In this document: positions 8,901 through 16,252 of the stretch, in pieces
Position numbering within the stretch: position 1 is the first letter of the stretch
Layout: each line of letters starts with the position of its first letter
Notes under the pieces: generated by a model
The model's database searches: none
Seen by the model: only the letters and a program-made list of their open reading frames with translations
What the model was told of the DNA's origin: nothing
Assembly: GCF_026552795.1 (NCBI RefSeq)
Contig: NZ_JANFPI010000005.1
Location: forward strand, 310,001-374,000
DNA from: Ectorhizobium quercum
Lineage (GTDB): Bacteria > Pseudomonadota > Alphaproteobacteria > Rhizobiales > Rhizobiaceae
DNA length: 64,000 bases
Reading direction: 5' to 3'
Translations under genes and position numbers: made by a program

Positions 8901-10638
8901 GTTCGCGGTAGGTGATCTCCTCGTTGCGCCATGCCAGCGCCACGGCCTCGGGCGTGCGTGCGGCCTGACGCGCGATGAGCGTGTGGACGCAGGCCGAGCC
9001 GTCATATTCCCGCGCCGTGTCGTTCCACGCGTAAAGCACCCTGTCGGTCTCTTCGGGCGACATCAGCGGCAGGTCGGCGACGAGGCCCTCCTGCGTGGCG
9101 AAGGCCGAGGCGAGCCATTCGACCTGCCGGGCATATCGCGACGCGACCGCATCGGAGAGCCGGGCGCGATCGTAGATCAGCCGGTCGGCGCCGCCGGCGG
9201 CGCCAACCACGAAGGTCAGCGCGCATCCGGCAATGCCGGCCGCGTCGGCGGTATTACCGGTCTCGACGATGCCGACGGTCAGCCGGACGTCTTTCAGCTC
9301 CGGCTCGCGCCAGGTCAGGTCGTCCAGATAGGTTCCCTCGCCGCGCAGGACCTCGAGCCGGCCCGCCACGTCGGCGGTAAAAGCGCTGACAGAACCGGCC
9401 GAAGGCAGTTCGATGCGCAGCGGCACGCTTCTGGCGAAATAGCCGGGGAAGCGGCCGGCATGGCGCAGGACCGCATCGCCCGAATAGGCGACGTCGAGCC
9501 GGTCCTGACCCGAGAACCGGGCGAGGAACGCGGCAATCGCCGCCATGCGGCCGTCCGCCGTCAGGCGCGCCGGAAGGTCGAGCGCGATGCCGGCGAGATC
9601 GCCATCCCGCTGCGGTGTCTCGGCCACATCGAACAACTGGACGTCTTCCAGGGCCCGCAACCGCGCGACCGCCCTGTCCTCGTTGCGCACCACCTCGGCG
9701 ACGGCGCCGTTCAGCGCCTCGATCTCCGCGTCCGGCAGCAGGGGCAGGGTCTCGCCCGGCCGAACGCTGGCGGAGAGGCGGATTTCGCGCCCGCCATCGC
9801 GGCAGACACCATCGATGACGACGTCGCCCTGCGCCGTGGCGACCACGACGCCATCCGTGCCGGCCGCGCGAACGCTGCCGGCCGGCACCCCGCCCGCCCC
9901 CGGCCCGGAGATTTCGAACTTGGTGAGAAGGAAGACGCGGCCGGCGTGGCGCACCTTCGGATGCACCAGCCGGTTGGCATAGCCGGGGCCGAAGTTCAGG
10001 GCGCGGTACAGGCGCGACAGTTCCTCCGCCGTCCTGTCGAACAGCAGGGTTCCCGCCGCATCCGGGCGGCGGTTCTTCGCGAAATAGCTGCGCTGCGAAA
10101 AGTCCTGCGGGCGCCCCGTCAGCGTCCCGTTCTCGATATCGGCGACCAAAGTCGCAAAGGTCTCCGCGCCGGCAGCAAGGCATTTGGTGTTCAGGGTCAG
10201 GCTGATATCGTCGGGGCTGATGTCGAAGCGGGCCTGCGCGTAAATGCGGCCCTCGTCGGCGCCGGTGGTGATTTCATGCCAGGTCACGCCGAATGACGTC
10301 TCGCCCGCGATGAGCGCCCAGGCGGGCGCATTCAGGCCGGCGAAACGTGGCAGGGGGCCATCATGAAAGTTGACGGCGCCGCTTCTGGCCTTCTGCCAGA
10401 CCGCCTGCGGGATCATGCGAAGGTTGGCGATGCTGAACAACCAGTCGTAATCGACCGATTGGAGGGAGCGTGCGAGATCGTCGCCCCATTCCAGCGCCGG
10501 AATGTCGTGCTGGCGCGCCCAGTCCCTGACGGACGGGCTGGCCGAGACCACACCGTTGATCCGGTGGCCGCGGTCGCGCAGCAGCGTACAGCATTGTACC
10601 AGCAGCGATTCATCGCCGATGAGAAGGCAATCGAACAT
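5995..10638 (-). CDS. Single-module NRPS: formyltransferase, adenylation domain interrupted by luciferase-like monooxygenase, carrier domain
   Basis: This 1547-residue protein reads as a loading module. Residues 1-185 form a formyltransferase domain with Asn90, His92 and Asp128 matching the catalytic triad, followed by an FMT C-terminal-like part (about 195-315). Residues about 350-520 resemble the second half of a condensation domain, without HHxxxDG. The adenylation domain (about 545-1430) has YTSGSTGRPKG at 697-707, FDISVLE at 744-750, NMYGPTE at 1221-1227, YRTGD at 1306-1310 and the A10 Lys1415. It is split by a MupA/Atu3671-type FMN luciferase-like monooxygenase at about 785-1145. The specificity residues read by eye are D-I-L-Q-F-G-M-I-W, close to the glycine code DILQLGLIW. 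The carrier domain has GGHS with Ser1475. It is the first gene of a four-gene operon. There is no release domain, so the acyl chain is probably passed to the PKS encoded at 16253. Confidence 0.9.
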   Translation of the reverse strand: MFDCLLIGDESLLVQCCTLLRDRGHRINGVVSASPSVRDWARQHDIPALEWGDDLARSLQSVDYDWLFSIANLRMIPQAVWQKARSGAVNFHDGPLPRFAGLNAPAWALIAGETSFGVTWHEITTGADEGRIYAQARFDISPDDISLTLNTKCLAAGAETFATLVADIENGTLTGRPQDFSQRSYFAKNRRPDAAGTLLFDRTAEELSRLYRALNFGPGYANRLVHPKVRHAGRVFLLTKFEISGPGAGGVPAGSVRAAGTDGVVVATAQGDVVIDGVCRDGGREIRLSASVRPGETLPLLPDAEIEALNGAVAEVVRNEDRAVARLRALEDVQLFDVAETPQRDGDLAGIALDLPARLTADGRMAAIAAFLARFSGQDRLDVAYSGDAVLRHAGRFPGYFARSVPLRIELPSAGSVSAFTADVAGRLEVLRGEGTYLDDLTWREPELKDVRLTVGIVETGNTADAAGIAGCALTFVVGAAGGADRLIYDRARLSDAVASRYARQVEWLASAFATQEGLVADLPLMSPEETDRVLYAWNDTAREYDGSACVHTLIARQAARTPEAVALAWRNEEITYRELDERANRIAHALVGMGIGPDTMVGLNLPRCIDLVVGALAIQKAGGAYVPLDPHFPADRLTYMVEDSGIPVILSSRTLAGALTAPGVRTVFVEDILAGSQPAQPPAVEVGPHHLAYVIYTSGSTGRPKGVMVEHRNVVNFFAGMDERIAYDRASQPVWLAVTSLSFDISVLELFWTLARGFKVVIYSASAKEHKAVPVAVRRANGSGAAMDFGLFYWGNDDGAGPAKYRLLLESAKFADANGFQSIWTPERHFHAFGGPYPNPSVTGAAIAALTTNLSIRAGSCVLPLHHPVRVAEEWAVLDNLSNGRVAVAFASGWMPEDFVLRPENAPPNNKAALLRDIETVRKLWRGERVEFDFGNGTAGIVTQPRPVQAELPVWLTTAGNPETYREAARIGAHILTHLLGQSIEELADKLRIYRETLVECGRNPDDYKVTLMLHTLLGEDREEVRDAARGPMKDYLRSAAALIKQYAWAFPAFKKPQGASSAMDIDLQSLDPDEMDAILEFAFLRYFEDSGLFGTVEDALRRIDQVAAIGVSEIACLIDFGVPAGLVLERLTPLAQAVSLARAPAAMTDAVSDNSFEEDVRRHNVTHLQCTPSMARMFLMSETDRSAFARIRHLFIGGEALQASLLADIRTLTQASVENMYGPTETTIWSSTMTADMSESVVPLGRPIANTQLYVLDAAGKPAAPGQPGELYIGGDGVTRGYLHREELTRERFLPNPFAPGRIYRTGDLGCRTDDGTLRFLGRTDYQVKVRGYRIELGEIEARIATFPGIAEAVVIAREDRADDVRIVAYVRLSGEPVSEDALRRHLGETLPDYMIPAHVVTLDAFPLTPNAKVDRKALPKPATATATAPAAAQAFVSPESTLQKDIAEAYRRTLGLERVGVNDNFFAIGGHSLLAVQLHRDLKAGLAPELTITDIFRFPTVGTLAGHLANREKEDDRLSQVADRAAMRRAALGDRRAALTRART

Positions 10639-11072
10639 ATAAACACCACCCCGCTACGATTACGCGCCACCCGTGTCAGCCAAGCCGATCGACATTCGAC
10701 TTTCCAGTCAAAATTCCCTATAAATCTCCCCGCCGTCAAACATGCAGGCGGAACACCCGGATCGAATTAAGCTGAAATGTATCTCGCAATAGATCAACAT
10801 ATAACACATACAAAATGCAATGTTTAAATTTCCGGACAGAAATCGAACTTGACTACACCATTCACAAATCCGTCTATATTTTACATGGACCTTATACGAT
10901 TAAGCATAATTAGAAAAAATTTCCGTCACTAACCATGTTTTCAGTTTTCCCGAATGAAACTTACCCCGAACGCGCGTTAATACATATACCGTTCCCCGTA
11001 ATTATTGTAAACTACGCTGCGAGGCGAAGGAATATCGTAGCCCGCGCCGGAATTCCTTGATGGAAGTGCAGG
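10639..11072. promoter_or_regulatory. AT-rich divergent promoter region between the NRPS operon and the GT4-flippase operon
   Basis: These 434 bases separate two divergent operons and are clearly AT-richer than the coding DNA on either side, especially 10770-11000. No gene was recognised. Both operons must be started from here, but no -35/-10 pair stands out. Long AT-rich leaders of this kind in rhizobial polysaccharide loci are often bound by MucR/Ros-type regulators; that is an inference from composition only. Confidence 0.45.
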
Positions 11073-12281
11073 ATGAAGATTGGTTATTTCCTGAATACGT
11101 ATCCTGTACCAAGCGGCACCTTCATCCGCCGGGAAATCGAAGCCCTCGAAGCCGAAGGCGAGACGGTATCGCGCTTCGCGGTCCGGCGCTTCGCGGGAGA
11201 ACTGGTGGACCCGCGCGACATCGCCGAAAGCGACAAAACCGTCTATCTGCTGGAAGGAAACGTTGCGGACCTGATGCTGTCCACCCTGCGCGAAATCCTG
11301 CTCAATCCGGCCGGTGTCATGCGGATGCTGCCCGCCTGGATCACGCTCGTCCGCAACGCGGGTGGCGAGCCGATCCGTCATGCCGCCTATGCGATGCAGG
11401 CCGCCAGCCTGCGCCGGAAGACGCGCCGCGCCGGCATCGCCCACGTCCATGCGCATTACGGCACCAATACAGCGGCGGTGGTGATGCTCGCCCGTCTCAT
11501 GGGCGGCCCGCGTTACAGCTTCACCGCCCACGGGCCGGATGAATTCGTCGACGCCGAATCCCGCAGCTACGCCCTGAAAATCCGGCATTCGTCCTTCGTG
11601 GTCGCCATTTCGGACTATTGCAAGCGCGTCCTGAGCGGCATCGGCGGGGACGAGGACAGCCGCCGGAAAATCGAGGTGGTGCGGTGCGGCCTGCGCCTGG
11701 AGGACTTCGTGCCGCCGCCTCCCATCCAGCCCGGCAACCTCACGCTGGTCTGCGTGGGGCGCCTGTGCCCGCAGAAGGGGCAGGTTCATATCCCCGCGGC
11801 CGTGGCGGCCTTGCGGGGCGACTTTCCCCAGCTTCGCGTCATTCTCGTCGGCGACGGAGAAAGCCGGGCCGACGTCGAGGCGGAAATCCGCCGCCACGGC
11901 GTCGAAAGGCAAGTCCTCCTGCATGGCTGGGCCTCAAACGAGGAGGTGCGCCGGCTGATCCGCGACGGCCGCGCGCTCCTGCTGCCGAGCTACGCCGAGG
12001 GGCTGCCGATCGTGCTGATGGAATCGCTGGCCCTGTGCCGGCCCGTCATCACGACGACGATCGCCGGCATACCGGAACTCGTCGATGCGACCTGCGGCTG
12101 GCTCGTCCAGCCCGGCGACCACGCGCAACTCGTCGCGGCCATGCGCTCGGCGCTGGAAGCCACGCCCGCCGACATCGACCGGATGGGACGGGCGGGCCGC
12201 GCAAGGGTCATGGCCATGCACGACATTCGCAGGCTGGCGGGCGATCTCGCCCGGCTGTTCGCAGGCGGCGGGAATCGCTGA
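11073..12281 (+). CDS. Family 4 glycosyltransferase
   Basis: This 402-residue GT-B enzyme begins with MKIGYFLNTYPVPSGTFIRREIEAL, the usual first strand and loop of GT4 colanic-acid/exopolysaccharide transferases. The C-terminal domain has LTLVCVGRLCPQKGQ followed by LLPSYAEGLPIVLMESLALCRPVI, which carries the two glutamates of the donor-site E-x7-E motif. The HAHYGTNTA segment near residue 127 is typical of the family. It would add a hexose to a lipid-linked acceptor at the cytoplasmic membrane. Its stop codon overlaps the start of the flippase gene by one base, so the two products are probably made together and act on the same lipid-linked glycan. Confidence 0.87.
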   Translation: MKIGYFLNTYPVPSGTFIRREIEALEAEGETVSRFAVRRFAGELVDPRDIAESDKTVYLLEGNVADLMLSTLREILLNPAGVMRMLPAWITLVRNAGGEPIRHAAYAMQAASLRRKTRRAGIAHVHAHYGTNTAAVVMLARLMGGPRYSFTAHGPDEFVDAESRSYALKIRHSSFVVAISDYCKRVLSGIGGDEDSRRKIEVVRCGLRLEDFVPPPPIQPGNLTLVCVGRLCPQKGQVHIPAAVAALRGDFPQLRVILVGDGESRADVEAEIRRHGVERQVLLHGWASNEEVRRLIRDGRALLLPSYAEGLPIVLMESLALCRPVITTTIAGIPELVDATCGWLVQPGDHAQLVAAMRSALEATPADIDRMGRAGRARVMAMHDIRRLAGDLARLFAGGGNR

Positions 12282-13618
12282 TGGCCATTTCGCAGAGACG
12301 TGTCGTCACGGGAGCGATGTGGACGATCGGAACCTATGTCCTGACCGTCGGGATACGCTTCGTATCCAACATCATCCTGTCGCGGATCGTGGTTCCCGAG
12401 GTGTTCGGCGTGCTGATGATCATCACCACGCTGAAGTTCGGCATCGAACTTTTGACGGATGTCGGCATCGCCCAGAACGTCGTGCGCAGCAAGGACGGCG
12501 ACAAGAAGTCGTTCCAGAACACGGCCTGGACGCTTCAGTTCGTCCGTGGCCTCGTTCTCTTCGGCCTGCTGACGATGGCCGCCTATCCCCTCAGCCAGAT
12601 CTACCAGATCCCCGCCTCGGCCATCCAGTTGAGCGGCCTGACGCTGGTCATCCTGGGAGCGGCGTCGACCTCGATCTATTACCTGCAACGGCAGATGCAG
12701 CTCATGCGGATGAACCTGTTCGACCTGGCGGTCGACGCCGTTTCCGCCGTGCTCGTGGTCGGCCTCGCCCTGATCAACCCGACCGTGTGGTCGATCATCG
12801 CGGCCAATCTGCTCGGCGCCGCCTTTCGCGCCACATTGAGCTACGCGCTGCCGCGGGCCCGCAACTGGTTCGAATGGAACAGGGCGCATGTTGAGGAGGT
12901 GCTGTCGTTCGGGAAGTGGATTTTCCTGTCGTCGATCCTGTCCTTCCTGTGCATGAATTTCGACAAGCTTTTCCTCGCCCAGTCGCTGCCGCTCGCCGTC
13001 GTCGGGGTTTATGCGATCGCCCGCACCATCGCCGACCTTCCCTCCGCCCTGATCGGCCGCATCAGCTATCAGCTCGTGTTTCCGCTGATCGCCGCCCATG
13101 CCGGGGAAACGCGTGCTGCCCTGCGCCGGCATGTCGGCTCGCTGCGCCTGAAGCTTCTGCTCGGCGCGGCCTTCTGCATGGCGTTCGGTATTTCGGTCGC
13201 CGATATCGCAACCGAGATCATCTATGATTCCCGCTATCACGAGGCCGGCTGGATGCTGGCGATGCTGCTCGTCGGAATCTGGTTCTCCATCGTCTGCACC
13301 GTCAACGACTACATGCTGCTCGGGCTCGGCAAGCCCGTCTATGCGGTGATCGGAAACAGCCTGAAGCTTGCCGGCCTCGTCGCGCTCACGCCGGTTGCAT
13401 CGGCGTGGATGGGGCTGCCGGGTGCGATCATGGCGATATCGGCGTGCGAATTGTTTCGCTATCTTCCCGTCGTCTATGGGCAATGGCGCGAGCAGATATC
13501 CTTCGTCAGGCAGGACGTTCTGGTCAATGCCGCCCTGGTGGCGTTCCTCGCCCTGTTCCTGTTCGTGCGCCTGGAAACGGGTTTCGGCACGCCCTTCGAC
13601 GCAATCCCCGGATTTTGA
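12281..13618 (+). CDS. Polysaccharide flippase, Wzx/MATE-like (MOP superfamily)
   Basis: This 445-residue integral membrane protein has about 12-14 hydrophobic segments and the N-terminal pattern GAMWTIGTYVLTVGIRFVSNIILSRIVVPEVFGVL, typical of polysaccharide transport/Wzx proteins (ExoT/WzxC-like). Such proteins flip undecaprenyl-linked oligosaccharides, or related lipid-linked glycans, from the inner to the outer leaflet. The start ATG overlaps the stop of the upstream GT4 gene (TGATG). No Wzy polymerase was recognised in the left locus, so the exported unit may be a short glycoconjugate or may be polymerised by proteins encoded elsewhere. Confidence 0.85.
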   Translation: MAISQRRVVTGAMWTIGTYVLTVGIRFVSNIILSRIVVPEVFGVLMIITTLKFGIELLTDVGIAQNVVRSKDGDKKSFQNTAWTLQFVRGLVLFGLLTMAAYPLSQIYQIPASAIQLSGLTLVILGAASTSIYYLQRQMQLMRMNLFDLAVDAVSAVLVVGLALINPTVWSIIAANLLGAAFRATLSYALPRARNWFEWNRAHVEEVLSFGKWIFLSSILSFLCMNFDKLFLAQSLPLAVVGVYAIARTIADLPSALIGRISYQLVFPLIAAHAGETRAALRRHVGSLRLKLLLGAAFCMAFGISVADIATEIIYDSRYHEAGWMLAMLLVGIWFSIVCTVNDYMLLGLGKPVYAVIGNSLKLAGLVALTPVASAWMGLPGAIMAISACELFRYLPVVYGQWREQISFVRQDVLVNAALVAFLALFLFVRLETGFGTPFDAIPGF

Positions 13619-13644
13619 CGGGCGAAACCCGCAGGAGGACACCG

Positions 13645-14631
13645 ATGCACAGCGCAGTCGAGGATGTCGGGGTCGTGCTGATCGGCCGCAACGAGGGCGC
13701 CCGCCTCACCGCCTGCATGGCATCGCTCGGTCCGCTGGCGTCCCGCTCCGTCTATGTCGATTCCGGTTCCACCGACGGCAGCGTCGAGGCGGCGCGCAGG
13801 ATGGGGCTGACGGTGGTGCTGCTCGACGCCGGCACGCCCTTCACCGCCGCGCGTGCCCGCAACGCCGGGTTTGCCGAACTGATGCGGACCGCACCCGCGC
13901 TCGACTTCGTCCAGTTCGTCGACGGGGACTGCCGGATCGCCGCCGGCTGGATCGAGAAGGCCCGGGCTTTCCTTCTGAACCGGGACGACGCGGCCATCGT
14001 CTGCGGGCGACGGCGGGAACGTTTCCCGGATGCCTCCATCTACAACGCGATCTGCGACCGGGAATGGGACACGCCGGTCGGCGAGGCCATCGCCTGCGGC
14101 GGCGATTGCCTCGTGCGCAGCAGCGCCTTTCGCGCGGTCGGCGGCTATGCCCCCGACCTCATCGCGGGCGAGGAACCCGAAATGTGCCTGCGGCTGCGCG
14201 AGGCGGGTTGGTCCATCTGGCGCATCGATGCGGAAATGACCCTGCACGATGCCGCTCTCACCCATTTTTTCCAATGGTGGCGGCGGTCCGTCCGGGCCGG
14301 GCATGCCTATGCGGAGGTCGCCGCGCGGCACAGGACATCGCCCAAACGGATCTGGTCGCAAAACGTGCGGCGCGCCGTCCTGTGGGGCGGTCTGCTGCCA
14401 CTGCTGGCCGTTTCGGGCAGTCTCGCCATCCACCCGGCCTTCCTCGCCCTGCTGGCGGCCTATCCGCTGCAAATCGCGCGGCTTGCCGTCCGCAGCGACC
14501 TGCCCCGCCCGGACAACTGGCGGCATTCCTTCTTCATGGTGATCGGCAAGTTCGCGGAAATGCAGGGCGTTTGCGCCTATTACCTGAACAGGCTGTGCAA
14601 CCGCCGCCAGACGCTCATCGAATACAAATAG
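13645..14631 (+). CDS. Family 2 glycosyltransferase with C-terminal hydrophobic region
   Basis: This 328-residue protein has a GT2 (GT-A fold) domain: VVLIGRNEGARL at the start, YVDSGSTDGS near residue 32, the metal-binding region FVDGDCR near 90-96, and a GEEPEMCLRLREAGW motif near 174. It ends with hydrophobic segments that tether it to the inner membrane. ATG 13645 is chosen because AGGAGG at 13633-13638 precedes it by 6 bases. It is the third gene of the GT4-flippase operon and probably adds a further sugar to the same glycan. It is convergent with the following GT2 gene, 9 bases apart. Confidence 0.87.
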   Translation: MHSAVEDVGVVLIGRNEGARLTACMASLGPLASRSVYVDSGSTDGSVEAARRMGLTVVLLDAGTPFTAARARNAGFAELMRTAPALDFVQFVDGDCRIAAGWIEKARAFLLNRDDAAIVCGRRRERFPDASIYNAICDREWDTPVGEAIACGGDCLVRSSAFRAVGGYAPDLIAGEEPEMCLRLREAGWSIWRIDAEMTLHDAALTHFFQWWRRSVRAGHAYAEVAARHRTSPKRIWSQNVRRAVLWGGLLPLLAVSGSLAIHPAFLALLAAYPLQIARLAVRSDLPRPDNWRHSFFMVIGKFAEMQGVCAYYLNRLCNRRQTLIEYK

Positions 14632-14640
14632 AGGGGAAGA

Positions 14641-15849
14641 TCAGTCGCCGGACCCTCTGCGGTCGGTCCTGATCCAGCCGTCGCGACGCGCTGCGAAGAA
14701 CGCGAACGGGGCCTTCAGCATGCGCGAGGCGACCAGAACGACCGCGCGGCCGAGATCCTCCGCCGGCAGGATGGCGCGGCCGAAGGCTAGCCAGGCCGAC
14801 AGGGTCGCGACGAGGAAGAGAGTGATGTTCAGGACGGACAGGCCCCACGGCAACAGGTCCGGTTGCAGACCCCATGTCGCGACCGTCGTCACCAGCAGGG
14901 ACGCGACGAGAAGCGCCGCCAGCACGGTGAGCGGCGGTATCGCCGTGGCGAGCGCGGCGAACGCGCCGGCGATATTGCCCCGGGCGAGTGCCCGCGGCAC
15001 GCTGACGAGAGCGCCGGCGATCAGCGTCAGATGCCCGCCGATCCAGCGGCGGCGCTGCGACTGCAAGCCCGTCGCGGTCTGCGGAAACGGGCTGAGGACC
15101 ACGGCCTCCTCGCAGAAGACCGGCCCCGATCCGGCAACCGCCAGTTCCAGCCCCATCTTCATGTCCTCGACGAGATGCCCGTGGGCGAGGTGCAGGCCGT
15201 TCAGCGTCTGCCACGGGAAAGCCATGCCGCTGCCTGTGAGGTGGCACGGCAGGCCGAGCCGGTGAAGGCCGCGCTGGCGCACCTTGTTCTTGAGCATGAA
15301 GGTGAATTCGGCGACCTTTACGGGGATTGCCGCATCGGCGGGCGCCGTCATCAGGTAAAGCGACTGCACCGGCCTGCCGGTCTGGACCGCCGTCTCCACC
15401 AGCCGCTCCACCGCATCCGGCGCTGGAAAACAATCCGCATCGATGAGAACGACGACGGACGGCGGCGCCGACGCCAGATATTGCATGCCGGCATCCAGGG
15501 CATAGCCCTTGCCCCTGTGGACGGGGTCGTTGCGCTCCACAACCTCCGCTCCCGCGGCGGCGGCGATCCGGGCGGTCTGGTCGGTACAGTTGTCGGCAAT
15601 GACGACCAGCCTGTCCCCGTCCGCGAGTGCGGCGCGGATCGCCGCGAGCGAGCCGGCAAGAACGGCCTCCTCGTCATGGGCGGGAACCAGCACGGCGGCA
15701 TGCGGCCGCGCCTGCTTCACGGCGTCGGAACGGCGGCGGCCGGGGACCAGTGCGGCGAACAGCTCGGCGGCATACAGGAAGGTGATGGCCGAAAGCCCGA
15801 TATTCAGGGCGAAAAGGCACCAGAAAGAAACGGACTGCATGACCGGCAA
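14641..15849 (-). CDS. Membrane-bound family 2 glycosyltransferase
   Basis: This 402-residue protein has an N-terminal membrane segment (about 9-33) and a GT2 catalytic domain: AAVLVPAHDEEAVLAGSL, IADNCTDQTA, LIDADCFPAP with the DAD metal site, VEDMKMGLEL, and QSQRRRWIGGH, which is the Q(Q/R)xRW signature of processive GT2 enzymes. Two or more hydrophobic segments follow. Similar proteins take part in exopolysaccharide or cell-envelope glycan synthesis. It is the only minus-strand gene between the flippase operon and the PKS, and shares the 403-base leader with the PKS. Whether it is truly processive cannot be told from sequence. Confidence 0.85.
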   Translation of the reverse strand: MPVMQSVSFWCLFALNIGLSAITFLYAAELFAALVPGRRRSDAVKQARPHAAVLVPAHDEEAVLAGSLAAIRAALADGDRLVVIADNCTDQTARIAAAAGAEVVERNDPVHRGKGYALDAGMQYLASAPPSVVVLIDADCFPAPDAVERLVETAVQTGRPVQSLYLMTAPADAAIPVKVAEFTFMLKNKVRQRGLHRLGLPCHLTGSGMAFPWQTLNGLHLAHGHLVEDMKMGLELAVAGSGPVFCEEAVVLSPFPQTATGLQSQRRRWIGGHLTLIAGALVSVPRALARGNIAGAFAALATAIPPLTVLAALLVASLLVTTVATWGLQPDLLPWGLSVLNITLFLVATLSAWLAFGRAILPAEDLGRAVVLVASRMLKAPFAFFAARRDGWIRTDRRGSGD

Positions 15850-16252
15850 AGACGTCTCCCCGAGAACGAGGCCCCTCGAAAACCATCGCGAATTCTATCG
15901 CCCGTTCCCGTCGCCCAAACAAAATTCACTATTAACGGACGAATTTCGAATAGCGGGAATATGTTCCTTCAAAAACGGGGCGCTTCCGTTATGGGCTGCG
16001 CAGATGTTTCCTGCCCATCATATCGGCACGAATGCAGGTTTTGTTCTCAAACGCCTCCCGCTTCGCTCCTTGAAAGAATATTTTTCGAACGATAACGGCA
16101 GTTTCATTGCTCTCACATGTTTGTGTCAATGCAATAATTCGGAATTATTTTTCACCTTTAAGTCAAGTTAACTGCATAAAAAATTTATTGATGCCTGAAT
16201 ATCAATTTTGATACTAGAATTGTCAAGGCGCGGGATTTAACGAAGAACTGAA
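15850..16252. promoter_or_regulatory. AT-rich divergent promoter region ahead of the PKS
   Basis: These 403 bases separate the membrane GT2 gene and the PKS gene. No gene is seen. The right-hand half (about 16075-16230) is strongly AT-rich and contains the palindrome listed separately. Leaders of both cluster halves (here and 10639-11072) share this composition, which suggests shared regulation without proving it. Confidence 0.45.
16133..16149. promoter_or_regulatory. 17-bp palindrome, possible operator
   Basis: AATAATTC at 16133-16140 and GAATTATT at 16142-16149 are perfect inverted repeats around one central G. The site lies 104 bases before the PKS start codon within the AT-rich leader. 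Its size and symmetry fit binding by a dimeric regulator, but no known consensus was recognised, and AT-rich DNA produces some palindromes by chance. Confidence 0.35.

Noticed and set aside
6109-10296. A very long open frame on the plus strand opposite the NRPS gene
   Set aside because: It is a mirror of the high-GC codon pattern of the NRPS; its translation is Arg/Gly/Asp-rich without domains, while the minus strand shows full NRPS motifs.
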